This document shows positions 55,040 to 63,874 of a DNA stretch of 64,000 bases, piece by piece. The stretch's first letter is position 1; each line of letters starts with the position of its first letter. The notes beneath the pieces were generated by a model that searched no databases, was not told the DNA's origin, and worked only from the letters and a program-made list of their open reading frames with translations. This DNA is from Ruminiclostridium sp. (lineage in GTDB: Bacteria; Bacillota; Clostridia; Oscillospirales; Ruminococcaceae): NCBI GenBank assembly GCA_017935365.1, contig JAGBHT010000007.1:31192-95191 (forward strand). Direction: 5' to 3'. The position numbers and the translations under genes were made by a program.

Positions 55040-55771
55040 TGGAAACGGACTTTGAAGCAACACATACTCCAAAGTCCGATTAGTTATTATATTCAATTGT
55101 TCTTATCGGCTACCGGCTTTTTCGCTATATGCGTTCTTCGCATATCCTTACAGGACCCGTCCTGTCATTTCACCGTTAAACTATAACCGACTTTTACATT
55201 TTTCGTAGTCTGCGCTACTTGTACACTTAGTACATTGGACTATACCTCACTGTCTTTCTTCGTTAAGCACCGCTCTTCGATGCTGTATTTTGCAGTCAGT
55301 GTATATTACCATACTCAACACATCCTTAAGAGATATTCATCAGAAGTACTGCCTCTTTGAATGTCTTAAACTGTACATTTCAATCACCTTACCTGTAATT
55401 ACCTTGAAAGCCATATATAATATAAACGCTTTTGCGGAAATCCGCGATTTATCGATCGCTATAAGGTTTTCTTAATGTCACCGTAGCTGTTTTACCCGCA
55501 ATTTATAAGGTCAAAACCCTTTTATTATGTGTGTCGATGATTACCGTTTGAGTATTGCCATCGTTGCATTCACTTCTTACTTTATATTGCGAGCCTCAAC
55601 AGACTGCTGTGACTCACTTGATTCCTGACCCATTGGACTCGCCTCCTGTCCGACTGTATTTATATACGCTTTCCGAATCGTATATAGCGTTGAATAAAAC
55701 CCTCTTTATAATGTTAAATAGTCAGCACCAAGAGGTTTTATTCTGTCTGGGGAACTTTTCTTTTTCCTTGT
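55040..55771 (-). ncRNA. Candidate large structured non-coding RNA (~730 nt)
   Basis: No protein gene is supported between 55014 and 56065. On the minus strand a strong promoter (55776-55804) starts a ~730-nt transcript dense in hairpins. Examples: GAATAAAACC-TCTT / AAGAGGGTTTTATTC (55743-55692), TATATACG / CGTATATA (55686-55661), GCGGATTTCCGC (55445-55434), GCAUCG-AAGAG-CGGUGC (55283-55267), ACAGGAC / GTCCTGT (55165-55150), ATATGCG-AAGAA-CGCATAT (55145-55127) and a 9-bp 3' stem CGGACTTTG / CAAAGTCCG (55078-55046). Size and setting recall the large ornate bacterial RNAs (ROOL, OLE, GOLLD), of which ROOL is typical of rumen Firmicutes; I cannot confirm the class by eye. Confidence 0.65.
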
Positions 55772-55775
55772 CTAT

Positions 55776-55804
55776 ATGATACCACAGGCAGTGTCGTAAG
55801 TCAA
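55776..55804 (-). promoter_or_regulatory. Promoter of the large structured RNA
   Basis: TTGACT (55799-55804), 17 bp, TATCAT (55776-55781) on the minus strand; predicted start near 55770. Confidence 0.72.
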
Positions 55805-55980
55805 CACTTTTTTGCTCGAAAACTGTACAAATTGCACAGCGCTGTTTTGTATATTACTCACATAGTTACACAAGTTACACAGAATACAGCGATTTTTGAT
55901 AAACTTATAACTTAAATCTGCGTAAAAATGCCATATTTTCTCTGTCTGAATAGCACTGTGAAAAAATCATAAAATACCTC

Positions 55981-56009
55981 TTGACAACACCTTTTCTTTC
56001 GTGTAAAAT
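55981..56009 (+). promoter_or_regulatory. Promoter of the DUF1292 gene
   Basis: TTGACA (55981-55986), 17 bp, TAAAAT (56004-56009). Confidence 0.8.
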
Positions 56010-56065
56010 TATATATACAGAACAGAGGTCGCAGAACGGTCCTCTCAACAGGAAGGAAAATAACA

Positions 56066-56374
56066 ATGTCAGAAATCGAAAATATCACAGACAACGACTT
56101 AGACACTGCCGAGTTCATAGACCTCGAAGACGAAAACGGTGATACCGTTACATTTGAGCTTATCGGACGAATCGAAGTTGACGGCAGTACCTACTGCGCG
56201 GTTATCCCCGAAGAAGACGATGAGAACGCCGACAGCGACGTATATGTTATCCTCAAGGAAGTAAACAAGAACGACGAAGTTTATCTTGCTACCATCGATG
56301 ACGATAAAGAATACGACCGTGTAGCCAAAGAATTCTTCAACGTATTTGAAGAGCTTGACGAAGAGGACGAATAA
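56066..56374 (+). CDS. DUF1292 family protein
   Basis: 102 residues, strongly acidic, of the DUF1292 (YrzB-like) family: FIDLEDENGDTVTFELIGRIEVDGSTYCAVIPEEDDE, VYVILKEV and FFNVFEELDEEDE. Widespread in Firmicutes with unknown function; in Bacillus the homologue is next to yrrK/yrzL. Start ATG 56066 has GGAAGGAAA upstream. The 6S-like RNA begins a few bases after its stop. Confidence 0.9.
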   Translation: MSEIENITDNDLDTAEFIDLEDENGDTVTFELIGRIEVDGSTYCAVIPEEDDENADSDVYVILKEVNKNDEVYLATIDDDKEYDRVAKEFFNVFEELDEEDE

Positions 56375-56382
56375 AAAGTTAA

Positions 56383-56607
56383 TTCACTACCTTGTGCGCT
56401 TCAGTATGATTTCATATGATCCGACACTCTTTAATAGGGATTTCTCTCCGTTTGCGGATTGCAGACCTCCCGCTTATGCGGACGAAGGGAGCGTGAACCA
56501 AAAGGGGGAAAGTTACCCACCGTACTTTTATGTGCGGGTTTCATCGTCATACCACGGCAAGGTGGTCCCAACAATAACAGCCGTATCGTTTAAATGCGAT
56601 ACGGCTT
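56383..56607 (+). ncRNA. ssrS: Probable 6S RNA
   Basis: Intergenic transcript of about 195 nt before its terminator. The ends pair as in 6S RNA: ACUACCUUG (56387-56395) with CAAGGUGGU (56559-56567), GUAUGA (56404-56409) with UCAUAC (56547-56552), and CCGACAC with GUGCGG further in, leaving a central open region. The 3' strand GUGAACCAAAAGG...GAAAGUUACCCACC resembles the GAACCAAGGGUUCAAGGGUUACAGCC part of E. coli 6S RNA. The role would be to bind RNA polymerase with the main sigma factor. The alternative is an unidentified leader for the transporter gene that follows. Confidence 0.5.
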
Positions 56608-56609
56608 TT
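56579..56609 (+). terminator. Terminator of the 6S-like RNA
   Basis: AGCCGTATCG / CGATACGGCT, eight-base loop, followed by TTTT. Confidence 0.85.
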
Positions 56610-56649
56610 CATTTTGCATAAACCCGCATATAATGCGAAAACTACCGAT

Positions 56650-56997
56650 ATGAAGAAATATATCGAACTTATTTTCGGCGGTATCTGCGGCTTTCTGAAC
56701 GGTCTCTTCGGCTCAGGCGGCGGAACAGTCGCCGTGCCAGCCTTTGAGAAAAACGGCATAGAGCCTAAGAAAGCTCACGCGTCATCTGTCGCTCTCATAT
56801 TCGTCCTCAGTCTTGTCACGGCTGTGGTGTACCTTATAAATGGCAAGCTTGACTTTGCGGCGGCGTGGGAATACATTCCTTTCGGACTTATCGGCGCAGT
56901 ACTCGGAGCGGTATTGCTGAAGAAAACACCCGACAAGCTGATACGAAAAATATTCGGGGTGCTGATAATCGCAGGCGCTGTGAGGATGTTTATATGA
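56650..56997 (+). CDS. TauE/SafE (TSUP) family transporter, N-terminal half
   Basis: 115 residues, four hydrophobic segments, beginning KKYIELIFGGICGFLNGLFGSGGGTVAVPAF, the N-half motif of sulfite/anion exporters of the TauE/SafE family. Complete members have about 250 residues with two such halves; here each half is a separate gene. ATG 56650 has no clear ribosome-binding site; an upstream TTG at 56614 would start beside the RNA terminator and is rejected. It overlaps the second half by four bases (ATGA). Confidence 0.82.
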   Translation: MKKYIELIFGGICGFLNGLFGSGGGTVAVPAFEKNGIEPKKAHASSVALIFVLSLVTAVVYLINGKLDFAAAWEYIPFGLIGAVLGAVLLKKTPDKLIRKIFGVLIIAGAVRMFI

Positions 56998-57380
56998 ACA
57001 TATTAGTCGGACTTATAACCGGTGCTGCCGCGTCAATGGGGCTTGGTGGCGGATTTATACTGCTCGTGTATCTGTCGGTGTTTACAAGCACCGCGCAGGA
57101 TATTGCCCAGGGGATAAACCTGCTGTTTTTCCTGCCTATTGCCCTGCTCTCGCTGATCATTCATATCAAAAACAAGCTGATCGACCTTAAACTCGTTGGC
57201 AAATATCTGATACTCGGACTTCCCTGCGCTGTTATCGGAAGTTTCGTTACAGGCATTATTGATGTTGAAGTCCTGAGAAAACTGTTTGCGTCATTCTTGC
57301 TGTATATAGGTGTATCACAGTTGTTCGGCGGTTCCGGCAAAAATAAAAAAGTCAAAAAAAGTAAACCTGACAACGAATAG
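56994..57380 (+). CDS. TauE/SafE (TSUP) family transporter, C-terminal half
   Basis: 128 residues, about four hydrophobic segments, with the matching motif LVGLITGAAASMGLGGGFILLVYLSVF and GIDVEVLRKLFASFLLYIGVSQLF. Start ATG 56994 has GTGAGGA upstream and overlaps the first half's stop, so the two would be made together and form one transporter. The tail is basic (KNKKVKKSK). The stop codon lies in the loop of the terminator. Confidence 0.82.
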   Translation: MNILVGLITGAAASMGLGGGFILLVYLSVFTSTAQDIAQGINLLFFLPIALLSLIIHIKNKLIDLKLVGKYLILGLPCAVIGSFVTGIIDVEVLRKLFASFLLYIGVSQLFGGSGKNKKVKKSKPDNE

Positions 57381-57396
57381 CCGCTGTCAGGTTTAC
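57361..57396. terminator. Bidirectional terminator between the TauE/SafE genes and rarA
   Basis: Perfect 12-bp stem GTAAACCTGACA / TGTCAGGTTTAC. TTTATTTCTTTTT follows on the plus strand and TTTTTTTGAC on the minus strand. Confidence 0.9.
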
Positions 57397-57397
57397 T

Positions 57398-58651
57398 TTA
57401 TTTCTTTTTGCCTTTTATCTTATCCCAATACGCTTTTGACTGTTGTTCAAATTTATTGTCGCCGAACGTATAATAAACCCTGTCCTTTATCGGGTCGGGC
57501 AGATACTGTTGCTCAACATAATGATTGGGATAGTCATGCGGATAGAGATAATGCTGACCCTTTATCACATCACCCTCTCCGTCATAATGCTTATTCTGTA
57601 AATGTCGGGGTATATCGCCCGTCTTACCTTCTTCTATATCCTGCATTGCGGCGGCAATTCCGAGATAAGCGCTGTTTGACTTGGGAGAAGTCGCAAGCAG
57701 GATAACAGCCTCGGCAAGCGGTATCCTCGCTTCCGGCAGTCCCAGTTGCAATGCGCTGTCAACACAAGCCTTGACTATCGGCACAGCCATAGGATAAGCA
57801 AGCCCTATATCCTCGCTCGCTATAACAAGCAGTCGCCTGCAAAGCGACGTTATATCCCCTGCCGCAAGCAGTCGGGCGGCATAGTGAAGTGCCGCATTCT
57901 CGTCCGAGCCGCGTATCGACTTCTGAAGACCTGACAGTATATCATAGTGCTGATCGCCGTCACGGTCATAGTTCATACTGCTCTTCTGCGTCAGAAGCTT
58001 TGCGGTTTCCATCGTTACCGTGTCATCTTCACTTGACAGACAGCACAGTTCAACCGTATTGGCGGCTTTTCTGACATCTCCGCCGCAACCGTAAGCGATA
58101 TGCCTTACCACACCGTCCTCAAGCGTAAACTGCGTGTTCATCTCCTCGCCCATAAGCCTGAACGCACGCTCAACTGCCGGGAGAATGTCCTCGGCAGTCA
58201 CCTGCTTGAACTCAAACACGGTGCAACGTGACAGAATTGCGCTGTATACATAGAAATACGGATTTTCGGTCGTTGAAGCGATAAGCGTTATCTCTCCGCT
58301 TTCGATATATTCAAGCAGTGTCTGTTGCTGTTTCTTGTTGAGATACTGTATCTCGTCAAGAAACAGTAGTATTCCGCCTGCCGCCCCGAAAGTACCGAGG
58401 TTTGCCACAACGTCCTTTATATCCGACGTAGACGCCTGAGTGCCGTTAAGTCTGTACAGGCTCATACTTGTTTTCTTTGCGATTATATTTGCAATAGTTG
58501 TCTTGCCAACACCTGACGGACCGTAAAATATCATATTGGGTATCTTTCCCCTGCTGATGATATTGTAGAGCGGCTTTCCGGGCGCTAAGATGTGCCTTTG
58601 TCCGACAACCTCGTCAAGCGTGGACGGACGTATTCTGTCTGCTAACGGCAT
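57398..58651 (-). CDS. rarA: Replication-associated recombination protein A (RarA/MgsA)
   Basis: 417 residues. AAA+ clamp-loader-like ATPase acting at stalled forks. MPLADRIRPSTLDEVVGQRHIL start, Walker A GPSGVGKTTIA, Walker B LLFLDEIQYLNKKQQ, sensor 1 IASTTENPYF, and the tetramerisation region (SDENAALHYAARLLAAGD, PLAEAVILLATSPKSNSAYLGI). ATG 58651 has AGGAG upstream. Confidence 0.95.
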   Translation of the reverse strand: MPLADRIRPSTLDEVVGQRHILAPGKPLYNIISRGKIPNMIFYGPSGVGKTTIANIIAKKTSMSLYRLNGTQASTSDIKDVVANLGTFGAAGGILLFLDEIQYLNKKQQQTLLEYIESGEITLIASTTENPYFYVYSAILSRCTVFEFKQVTAEDILPAVERAFRLMGEEMNTQFTLEDGVVRHIAYGCGGDVRKAANTVELCCLSSEDDTVTMETAKLLTQKSSMNYDRDGDQHYDILSGLQKSIRGSDENAALHYAARLLAAGDITSLCRRLLVIASEDIGLAYPMAVPIVKACVDSALQLGLPEARIPLAEAVILLATSPKSNSAYLGIAAAMQDIEEGKTGDIPRHLQNKHYDGEGDVIKGQHYLYPHDYPNHYVEQQYLPDPIKDRVYYTFGDNKFEQQSKAYWDKIKGKKK

Positions 58652-58673
58652 AGTTCATCTCCTGTAAAAACAA

Positions 58674-58699
58674 GCCTCCGCCCGACGATGAGCGGAGGC
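58674..58699 (-). terminator. prs terminator
   Basis: GCCTCCGC / GCGGAGGC stem, followed on the minus strand by TTGTTTTTAC. Confidence 0.82.
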
Positions 58700-58719
58700 A
58701 GAAAATATTACTTATCTGA

Positions 58720-59868
58720 TCAGTCGTTCTTGTGCTTTTCAAGCAGAGCGCTTATCTTCTGGTGAGGATCGATTACCTTGCTGATCGACATATCGTGGTT
58801 AAGAGCCATAATGAGATATGACAGATACTTTGACACATCAACCTCGCAGAACCATTCTCTGCTGAGCAATTCGGGAGTTCTGTAAGAAAGGTTTGTACCG
58901 AATACATAGTCGATCTTACCCTCAGCATAAGCCTTGTCGAATGCTTCAAGACCGTTTGTGAAGATAGGATATGTTGCATATGCAAAAATTCTCTTTGCAT
59001 TGCGCTTCTTGAGCTCGATTGCAATATCAAGCATGGATTCGCCCGATGAAATGATATCGTCTGCAATGAATACGTCCTTGCCCTCAACCGAGTTACCGAG
59101 GTACTCGTGAGCTACAATGGGGTTACGTCCGTTTACTACCTGTGAGTAGTCACGTCTTTTGTAGAACATACCAAGGTCTACACCAAGAACGGATGAATAG
59201 TACATATTTCTGTTGAGAGCGCCTTCATCAGGGCTGACAACCATAAAGTGATCCTTGTCCATCTTGAAGTCCTTGACATACTTGAACAGAGCCTTCAGTA
59301 CCTGGTATGTGGGGATAATGTTATCAAAGCCCATAAGCGGTACTGCGTTGCAGACTCTGGGATCGTGTGCGTCAAAAGCAATGATGTTCTCAACGCCCAT
59401 GTTCTGGAGTTCCTGAAGTGCTACCGCACAGTCAAGCGATTCTCTGTAGTTTCTTCTGTGCTGTCTTCCGCCGTAAAGGATAGGAGTGATCACATTGATA
59501 CGGTGAGCCTTACCGCCGATAGCCTGGATGATACGCTTCAGGTTCTGGAAGTGATCATCGGGCGACATACGGTTCATTCTGCCGAACAGAGGATATTCAA
59601 GGCTGTAGTTGCCGAAATCCGCAATAATGTAAAGGTCATAGCCTCTTACTGTGTTCTTGATAAGAGCCTTACCGTCACCGGAAGAAAATCTGGGGCACTC
59701 GTTTTCAATAAGGAAATTATCATAATCATAGCCGGCTTCTCTCGACCATGTTACGAGGTACTCGTTTACCTTCTTACCGAGTTCCTCAGAACCGGGGATA
59801 GCAATAAGTCCAAGAGGAGCTACTCTTTCGGAATGATTAAAAATAATGTCTCTTGCTGATTCTGTCAT
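58720..59868 (-). CDS. prs: Ribose-phosphate pyrophosphokinase, long form
   Basis: 382 residues. Makes PRPP from ribose 5-phosphate and ATP. Present: LIAIPGSEELGKKV, the catalytic flexible-loop region YGGRQHRRNYRESLDCA, DAHDPRVCNAVPL and the PRPP-binding loop FIADDIISSGESMLDIAIELKKR. It is longer than the ~315-residue classical enzyme and its PRPP loop departs from DDxxDTxGT, as in a clostridial subgroup. Downstream of the glyA block; pentose phosphate supply by xylB and transaldolase nearby fits its substrate. Confidence 0.88.
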   Translation of the reverse strand: MTESARDIIFNHSERVAPLGLIAIPGSEELGKKVNEYLVTWSREAGYDYDNFLIENECPRFSSGDGKALIKNTVRGYDLYIIADFGNYSLEYPLFGRMNRMSPDDHFQNLKRIIQAIGGKAHRINVITPILYGGRQHRRNYRESLDCAVALQELQNMGVENIIAFDAHDPRVCNAVPLMGFDNIIPTYQVLKALFKYVKDFKMDKDHFMVVSPDEGALNRNMYYSSVLGVDLGMFYKRRDYSQVVNGRNPIVAHEYLGNSVEGKDVFIADDIISSGESMLDIAIELKKRNAKRIFAYATYPIFTNGLEAFDKAYAEGKIDYVFGTNLSYRTPELLSREWFCEVDVSKYLSYLIMALNHDMSISKVIDPHQKISALLEKHKND

Positions 59869-59905
59869 TTATAAATTCCTTTCTATATTCACATTTTATA
59901 CAGCA

Positions 59906-59938
59906 CGAAAACGAGGGACATTCTATCTCTCGTTTTCG
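59906..59938 (-). terminator. Hairpin between glyA and prs, weak terminator or RNA element
   Basis: CGAAAACGAG / CTCGTTTTCG perfect 10-bp stem, 13-base loop. On the minus strand no T run follows, and TATAAA about 14 bases on could be a prs -10 box. Confidence 0.4.
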
Positions 59939-59950
59939 ATCAGATATAAA

Positions 59951-61207
59951 TTATTCGTACAGCGGGTACTTCTTGCAGATCTCAGTAACTGTTTCTCTTA
60001 TCTTGTCTGCGCTGTTGTCAAAGTCGGTTGCTGTGAGGTAGATGCACTGAGCTATCTGCTTCATATCATCTTCCTTAAGACCTCTTGTTGTAACTGCGGG
60101 TGTACCTATACGCACGCCGCTTGTTACGAACGGGCTCTGGGGGTCGTTGGGTATAGCATTCTTGTTGACTGTGATATATACCTCGTCGAGCTTCTTTTCA
60201 AGCTCTTTACCTGTAATATTGAAAGGCTGAAGATCAACGAGCATAAGGTGGTTATCTGTACCGCCTGATACTAAGTTGAATCCCTTTTCAAGCAGTGAAT
60301 CGGCAAGAACTGCGGCGTTCTTTACTATCTGCTTTGCATATTCGGTAAACTCGGGCTTTAATGCTTCGCCGAAGCAGACTGCCTTTGCGGCGATAACGTG
60401 CATTAAAGGTCCGCCCTGAATACCGGGGAATATAGCCTTGTTTATTTTCTTTGAAAGCTCTTCGTCATTTGTCAGAATAAGACCGCCGCGGGGACCTCTT
60501 AATGTCTTATGCGTGGTGGTTGTTACGATATCCGCATAAGGCACGGGTGACATATGCTGACCGCCTGCAACAAGACCTGCGATATGAGCCATATCAACCA
60601 TAAGATATGCTCCTACTTCCTTAGCGATAGCCGAGAGCTTCTCAAAGTCAATTGCTCTGGGATATGCGCTCGCACCCGCAACGATCATCTTGGGCTTATG
60701 CTCCTTGGCAAGAGCTAATATATTGTCGTAATTCAGTCTGCCGGTTTCCTCATCAAGTCCGTAAGGTACGAAGTTGAAGTATTTGCCCGAAATGTTAACG
60801 GGAGAACCGTGTGTAAGGTGTCCGCCGTGAGCAAGGCTCATACCCATTACCGTGTCGCCGGGATTCAGCAGTGCAAAATAAACCGCCGTGTTAGCCTGTG
60901 CGCCGGAGTGTGCCTGGACATTCGCATACTTTGCTCCGAACAGCTTGCAGGCACGTTCAATAGCGATATTCTCAACTATATCAACGTCCTCGCATCCGCC
61001 GTAATAACGCTTGCCGGGGTATCCCTCAGCATACTTGTTCGTAAGAACGCTTCCCATAGCCGCCATAACAGCAGGAGAAACGATATTCTCACTTGCAATA
61101 AGCTCAAGATTTCTTTTCTGACGTGCAAGCTCCTTGTCCATTGCGTCAGCAACATCGGGATCTATTCCCTTGAGAAAGCCGATCGTGTCAACTAAATTAC
61201 TGTACAT
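59951..61207 (-). CDS. glyA: Serine hydroxymethyltransferase
   Basis: 418 residues. PLP enzyme that splits serine to glycine and methylene-tetrahydrofolate. [42 protein letters not shown] and the PLP-lysine motif [14 protein letters not shown] are present. The frame is open to 61237, but ATG 61207 has AAAGGA eight bases upstream and fits the family. It follows the transaldolase gene by 49 bases. Confidence 0.96.
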   Translation of the reverse strand: MYSNLVDTIGFLKGIDPDVADAMDKELARQKRNLELIASENIVSPAVMAAMGSVLTNKYAEGYPGKRYYGGCEDVDIVENIAIERACKLFGAKYANVQAHSGAQANTAVYFALLNPGDTVMGMSLAHGGHLTHGSPVNISGKYFNFVPYGLDEETGRLNYDNILALAKEHKPKMIVAGASAYPRAIDFEKLSAIAKEVGAYLMVDMAHIAGLVAGGQHMSPVPYADIVTTTTHKTLRGPRGGLILTNDEELSKKINKAIFPGIQGGPLMHVIAAKAVCFGEALKPEFTEYAKQIVKNAAVLADSLLEKGFNLVSGGTDNHLMLVDLQPFNITGKELEKKLDEVYITVNKNAIPNDPQSPFVTSGVRIGTPAVTTRGLKEDDMKQIAQCIYLTATDFDNSADKIRETVTEICKKYPLYE

Positions 61208-61256
61208 TTCATTTTTCCTTTCGGTTATTTTAAGCACGCTTTTTGAGCGGCTTTAA

Positions 61257-61910
61257 TTACTTCTGCTTGGAAGTGAAGCCTTCCCAGTCCTTAAGGAACC
61301 TGTCGATACCGTTGTCGGTAAGGGGGTGCTTAAGCATCTGGAGAAGTACGTTCATAGGAACGGTTGCAATATCACATCCGAGTCTTGCCGCCTGTGTAAC
61401 GTGCATCGGGTTACGGATAGATGCGGCGATGATCTCTGTTTCAATACCCTGTGCGTTGAAGATGTCAACGATCTCTTCGATAAGGTTCATACCCTCCATA
61501 CCGATGTCGTCAAGTCTGCCAAGGAACGGGCTTACGAATGTAGCGCCTGCTCTTGCGGCGAGAAGTGCCTGAGCGGCTGAGAATACGAGAGTTACGTTTG
61601 TCTTGATGCCCTTTGCAGTGAGCTGCTTGCAGGCTTTAAGACCCTCTTCGCACATAGGGAGCTTTATAACAATATTCTTGTGGATAGCGGCAAGAGGAAG
61701 AGCCTCTTCTACCATCTTATCAGCTTCAAGTGAAATAACTTCGGCGGAAACAGGGCCGTCAACGATCTCTGTGATCTCCTTTACTACCTGCTTGAAATCT
61801 CTTCCCTCTTTTGCGATAAGAGAAGGATTTGTCGTAACGCCGCAGATGATGCCCATATCATTGGCACGTCTGATGTCATCAACGTTCGCTGTGTCGATAA
61901 AAAGTTTCAT
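61257..61910 (-). CDS. tal: Transaldolase, TalC/fructose-6-phosphate aldolase type
   Basis: 217 residues, the short single-domain form. [36 protein letters not shown] start, Schiff-base lysine in [46 protein letters not shown]. Interconverts sugar phosphates in the non-oxidative pentose pathway, downstream of xylulokinase. ATG 61910 has AAAGGAG six bases upstream; the longer frame (to 61976) is rejected. Confidence 0.94.
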   Translation of the reverse strand: MKLFIDTANVDDIRRANDMGIICGVTTNPSLIAKEGRDFKQVVKEITEIVDGPVSAEVISLEADKMVEEALPLAAIHKNIVIKLPMCEEGLKACKQLTAKGIKTNVTLVFSAAQALLAARAGATFVSPFLGRLDDIGMEGMNLIEEIVDIFNAQGIETEIIAASIRNPMHVTQAARLGCDIATVPMNVLLQMLKHPLTDNGIDRFLKDWEGFTSKQK

Positions 61911-62004
61911 AAGTACTCCTTTCCGGAAAACCGGACTTATCATAATATTTCTACGGATTACGGCAAACACACACAAAGCCGCTTTCCGTCACAAACATAT
62001 ATTA

Positions 62005-63534
62005 TTAAACGTCAAGTGAAGCCAGCTCGTCAAAGTTAGCCTTCATAGCGGGATACAGCTTCTTGTAAAGAGCGTATACCTTTTCATACTTAGCGCTGTT
62101 TTCAGCTATAGGCTCCTGGATCTTTTCGGGCTTGATAACTGCACGGCAAGCTTCGGGAACAGAGCTGTAGATACCTGCTCCTACTGCCGCGAGAAGTGCA
62201 ACGCCGAGCGCAGGACCTTCCTTGTTTGCCGTAGTCTTTACGTTGCAGGCATAAAGATCTGCGAGCATCTGCCGCCACAGCGGTGATGTTCCGCCGCCGC
62301 CGCAAGCCATCATATCATCAATGCTTATATTCATCTCACGCATAACCTCAACACAGTCACGCAGTGAATAGGAAACGCCCTCCATAACGGCTCTGAGCAT
62401 ATCCTTCTTCTTGTGCATTGTAGAAAGACCTACAAATGCACCTCTTACGTTGGGGTCAAGGTGAGGTGTTCTCTCACCGTTGAGATAAGGCATATAGAGC
62501 AGTCTGTTTGCGCCTATCGGCACGCTGTCAGCTTCCTTATCCATAAGGTAGTACGGGTCAACGCCCATAGAAGCGGCTGTTTCCATCTCGCTCCATGCGA
62601 AATTATCCCTGAACCACTTGAGCGACAGACCTGCGGACTGGGTAACACCCATAACGTGCCAGCAACCGGGAACCGCACAGCAGAATGTATGTACTCTGCC
62701 CTTGGGGTCGATCGATATATCGGAAGTATGTGCAAATACAACGCCGCTTGAACCGATAGTTGTGAAAGCCTTACCGTCCTCTACTACGCCTGTTCCGACT
62801 GCGGCAGCCGCATTATCGCCTGCACCGCCGACTACGGGCGTACCTTCCTTAAGGCCTGTAGCCTGAGCTACTGCCTTTGTTATAGTACCTGTTATCTCAG
62901 GGCTTTCGTAAACCTTGGCAAGAAGTGACTTGTCGATGCCGAGCTTTGTAAGCACTTCGTCTGACCAGCATCTGCCGGGAATGTCAAGAAGCTGCATACC
63001 CGATGCGTCCGAAACCTCGGTAGCAAACTCGCCCGTCAGCATAAATCTTATATAGTCCTTGGGGAGCAGGATATGACGGCACTTCTCGTAATTTTCAGGT
63101 TCGTTGTTCTTTACCCACATTATCTTTGCTGCTGTAAAGCCTGTTATAGCAGGGTTTGCGGTGATAGCGATAAGTCTGTCGTGACCTACCTTTTCGGTTA
63201 TCTCGACAACTTCCTTGCCTGTACGCTGATCGCACCAGATAATGCTGTTTCTGATTACCTTGTTATCCTTGTCCAGCATTACAAGTCCGTGCATCTGTCC
63301 CGAAAGACCTACACCCTTTATCTCGTCTGTGGGAACTCCGCTCTTTGCAACTACGTCACGGATACCGTTTACGCAGGCGTTCCACCAGTCCGCAGGATCC
63401 TGCTCGGCATAGCCGTTGCAGGGAGTATAAAGAGGATAATCGTAAAGCGCCGATGCAACAGGTGTGCCGTCCTCACTGAAAAGCACTGTTTTTGTACCGG
63501 ACGTACCTATATCGACACCGAGTATGTATGCCAT
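62005..63534 (-). CDS. xylB: Xylulokinase
   Basis: 509 residues of the FGGY kinase family. Phosphorylates D-xylulose for entry into the pentose phosphate pathway. LGVDIGTSGTKTVLF (phosphate loop), GLSGQMHGLVMLD and WCDQRTGKEV (sugar-binding, catalytic Asp in AGDNAAAAVG), YLNGERTPHLDP and ACGGGGTSPLWRQMLAD. Start ATG 63534 has AGGAGAAAAG upstream. First gene of the xylB-tal-glyA series; no xylA (isomerase) or xylR is in view. Confidence 0.95.
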   Translation of the reverse strand: MAYILGVDIGTSGTKTVLFSEDGTPVASALYDYPLYTPCNGYAEQDPADWWNACVNGIRDVVAKSGVPTDEIKGVGLSGQMHGLVMLDKDNKVIRNSIIWCDQRTGKEVVEITEKVGHDRLIAITANPAITGFTAAKIMWVKNNEPENYEKCRHILLPKDYIRFMLTGEFATEVSDASGMQLLDIPGRCWSDEVLTKLGIDKSLLAKVYESPEITGTITKAVAQATGLKEGTPVVGGAGDNAAAAVGTGVVEDGKAFTTIGSSGVVFAHTSDISIDPKGRVHTFCCAVPGCWHVMGVTQSAGLSLKWFRDNFAWSEMETAASMGVDPYYLMDKEADSVPIGANRLLYMPYLNGERTPHLDPNVRGAFVGLSTMHKKKDMLRAVMEGVSYSLRDCVEVMREMNISIDDMMACGGGGTSPLWRQMLADLYACNVKTTANKEGPALGVALLAAVGAGIYSSVPEACRAVIKPEKIQEPIAENSAKYEKVYALYKKLYPAMKANFDELASLDV

Positions 63535-63605
63535 ATCTTTTCTCCTTATTTTTAAAAAAACTTCATAGAATTTTACCGTGCAAAATCTTACACGCTCCTT
63601 ACATA

Positions 63606-63635
63606 ATTATAATCCATCACAACGCAGTTTGTCAA
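63606..63635 (-). promoter_or_regulatory. xylB promoter
   Basis: TTGACA (63630-63635), 18 bp, TATAAT (63606-63611) on the minus strand. Confidence 0.75.
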
Positions 63636-63748
63636 TAGAGAAAACCGAAATATCGTCATTAAAAACGCCACCGCCGCCCGTTGAACTCAGCGGTCGGTAA
63701 AAGCGGTTGCATGATGCCGACGAAATGGTTACAATCTTGTAACTTTTA

Positions 63749-63776
63749 TTGACTTTGAGAGAAAATATTATATAAT
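63749..63776 (+). promoter_or_regulatory. Promoter of the C-terminal-truncated lipoprotein gene
   Basis: TTGACT (63749-63754), 16 bp, TATAAT (63771-63776). Confidence 0.68.
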
Positions 63777-63874
63777 TTAATCAGAAAATACATTATTCCG
63801 TGGACAATCAGACGCTTTGAATTGTATTATATGCGAATACAGTACACGATTTCTTACTGCGAAAGGAGAATAGT

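Larger units (their letters stand above)
63535..63874. other. 340-bp divergent gap between xylB and the last gene
   Basis: Contains the xylB promoter on the left and the promoter of the last gene on the right. The middle (63655-63745) shows no frame with support. An imperfect repeat rich in CGCC/GGCG occurs at 63666-63700, too short to name. Confidence 0.5.

Noticed and set aside
55040..55771. Large RNA as RNase P RNA, tmRNA or a group II intron
   Set aside because: No GAGGAAAGUCC-type P4 motif, no tRNA-like end or tag frame for tmRNA, and no 5' GUGYG or domain V hairpin for an intron.
55290..55779. Small plus-strand open frames in the 1-kb gap (61 and 74 codons)
   Set aside because: No ribosome-binding sites, odd composition, and the region is better explained by base-paired hairpins of a minus-strand RNA.
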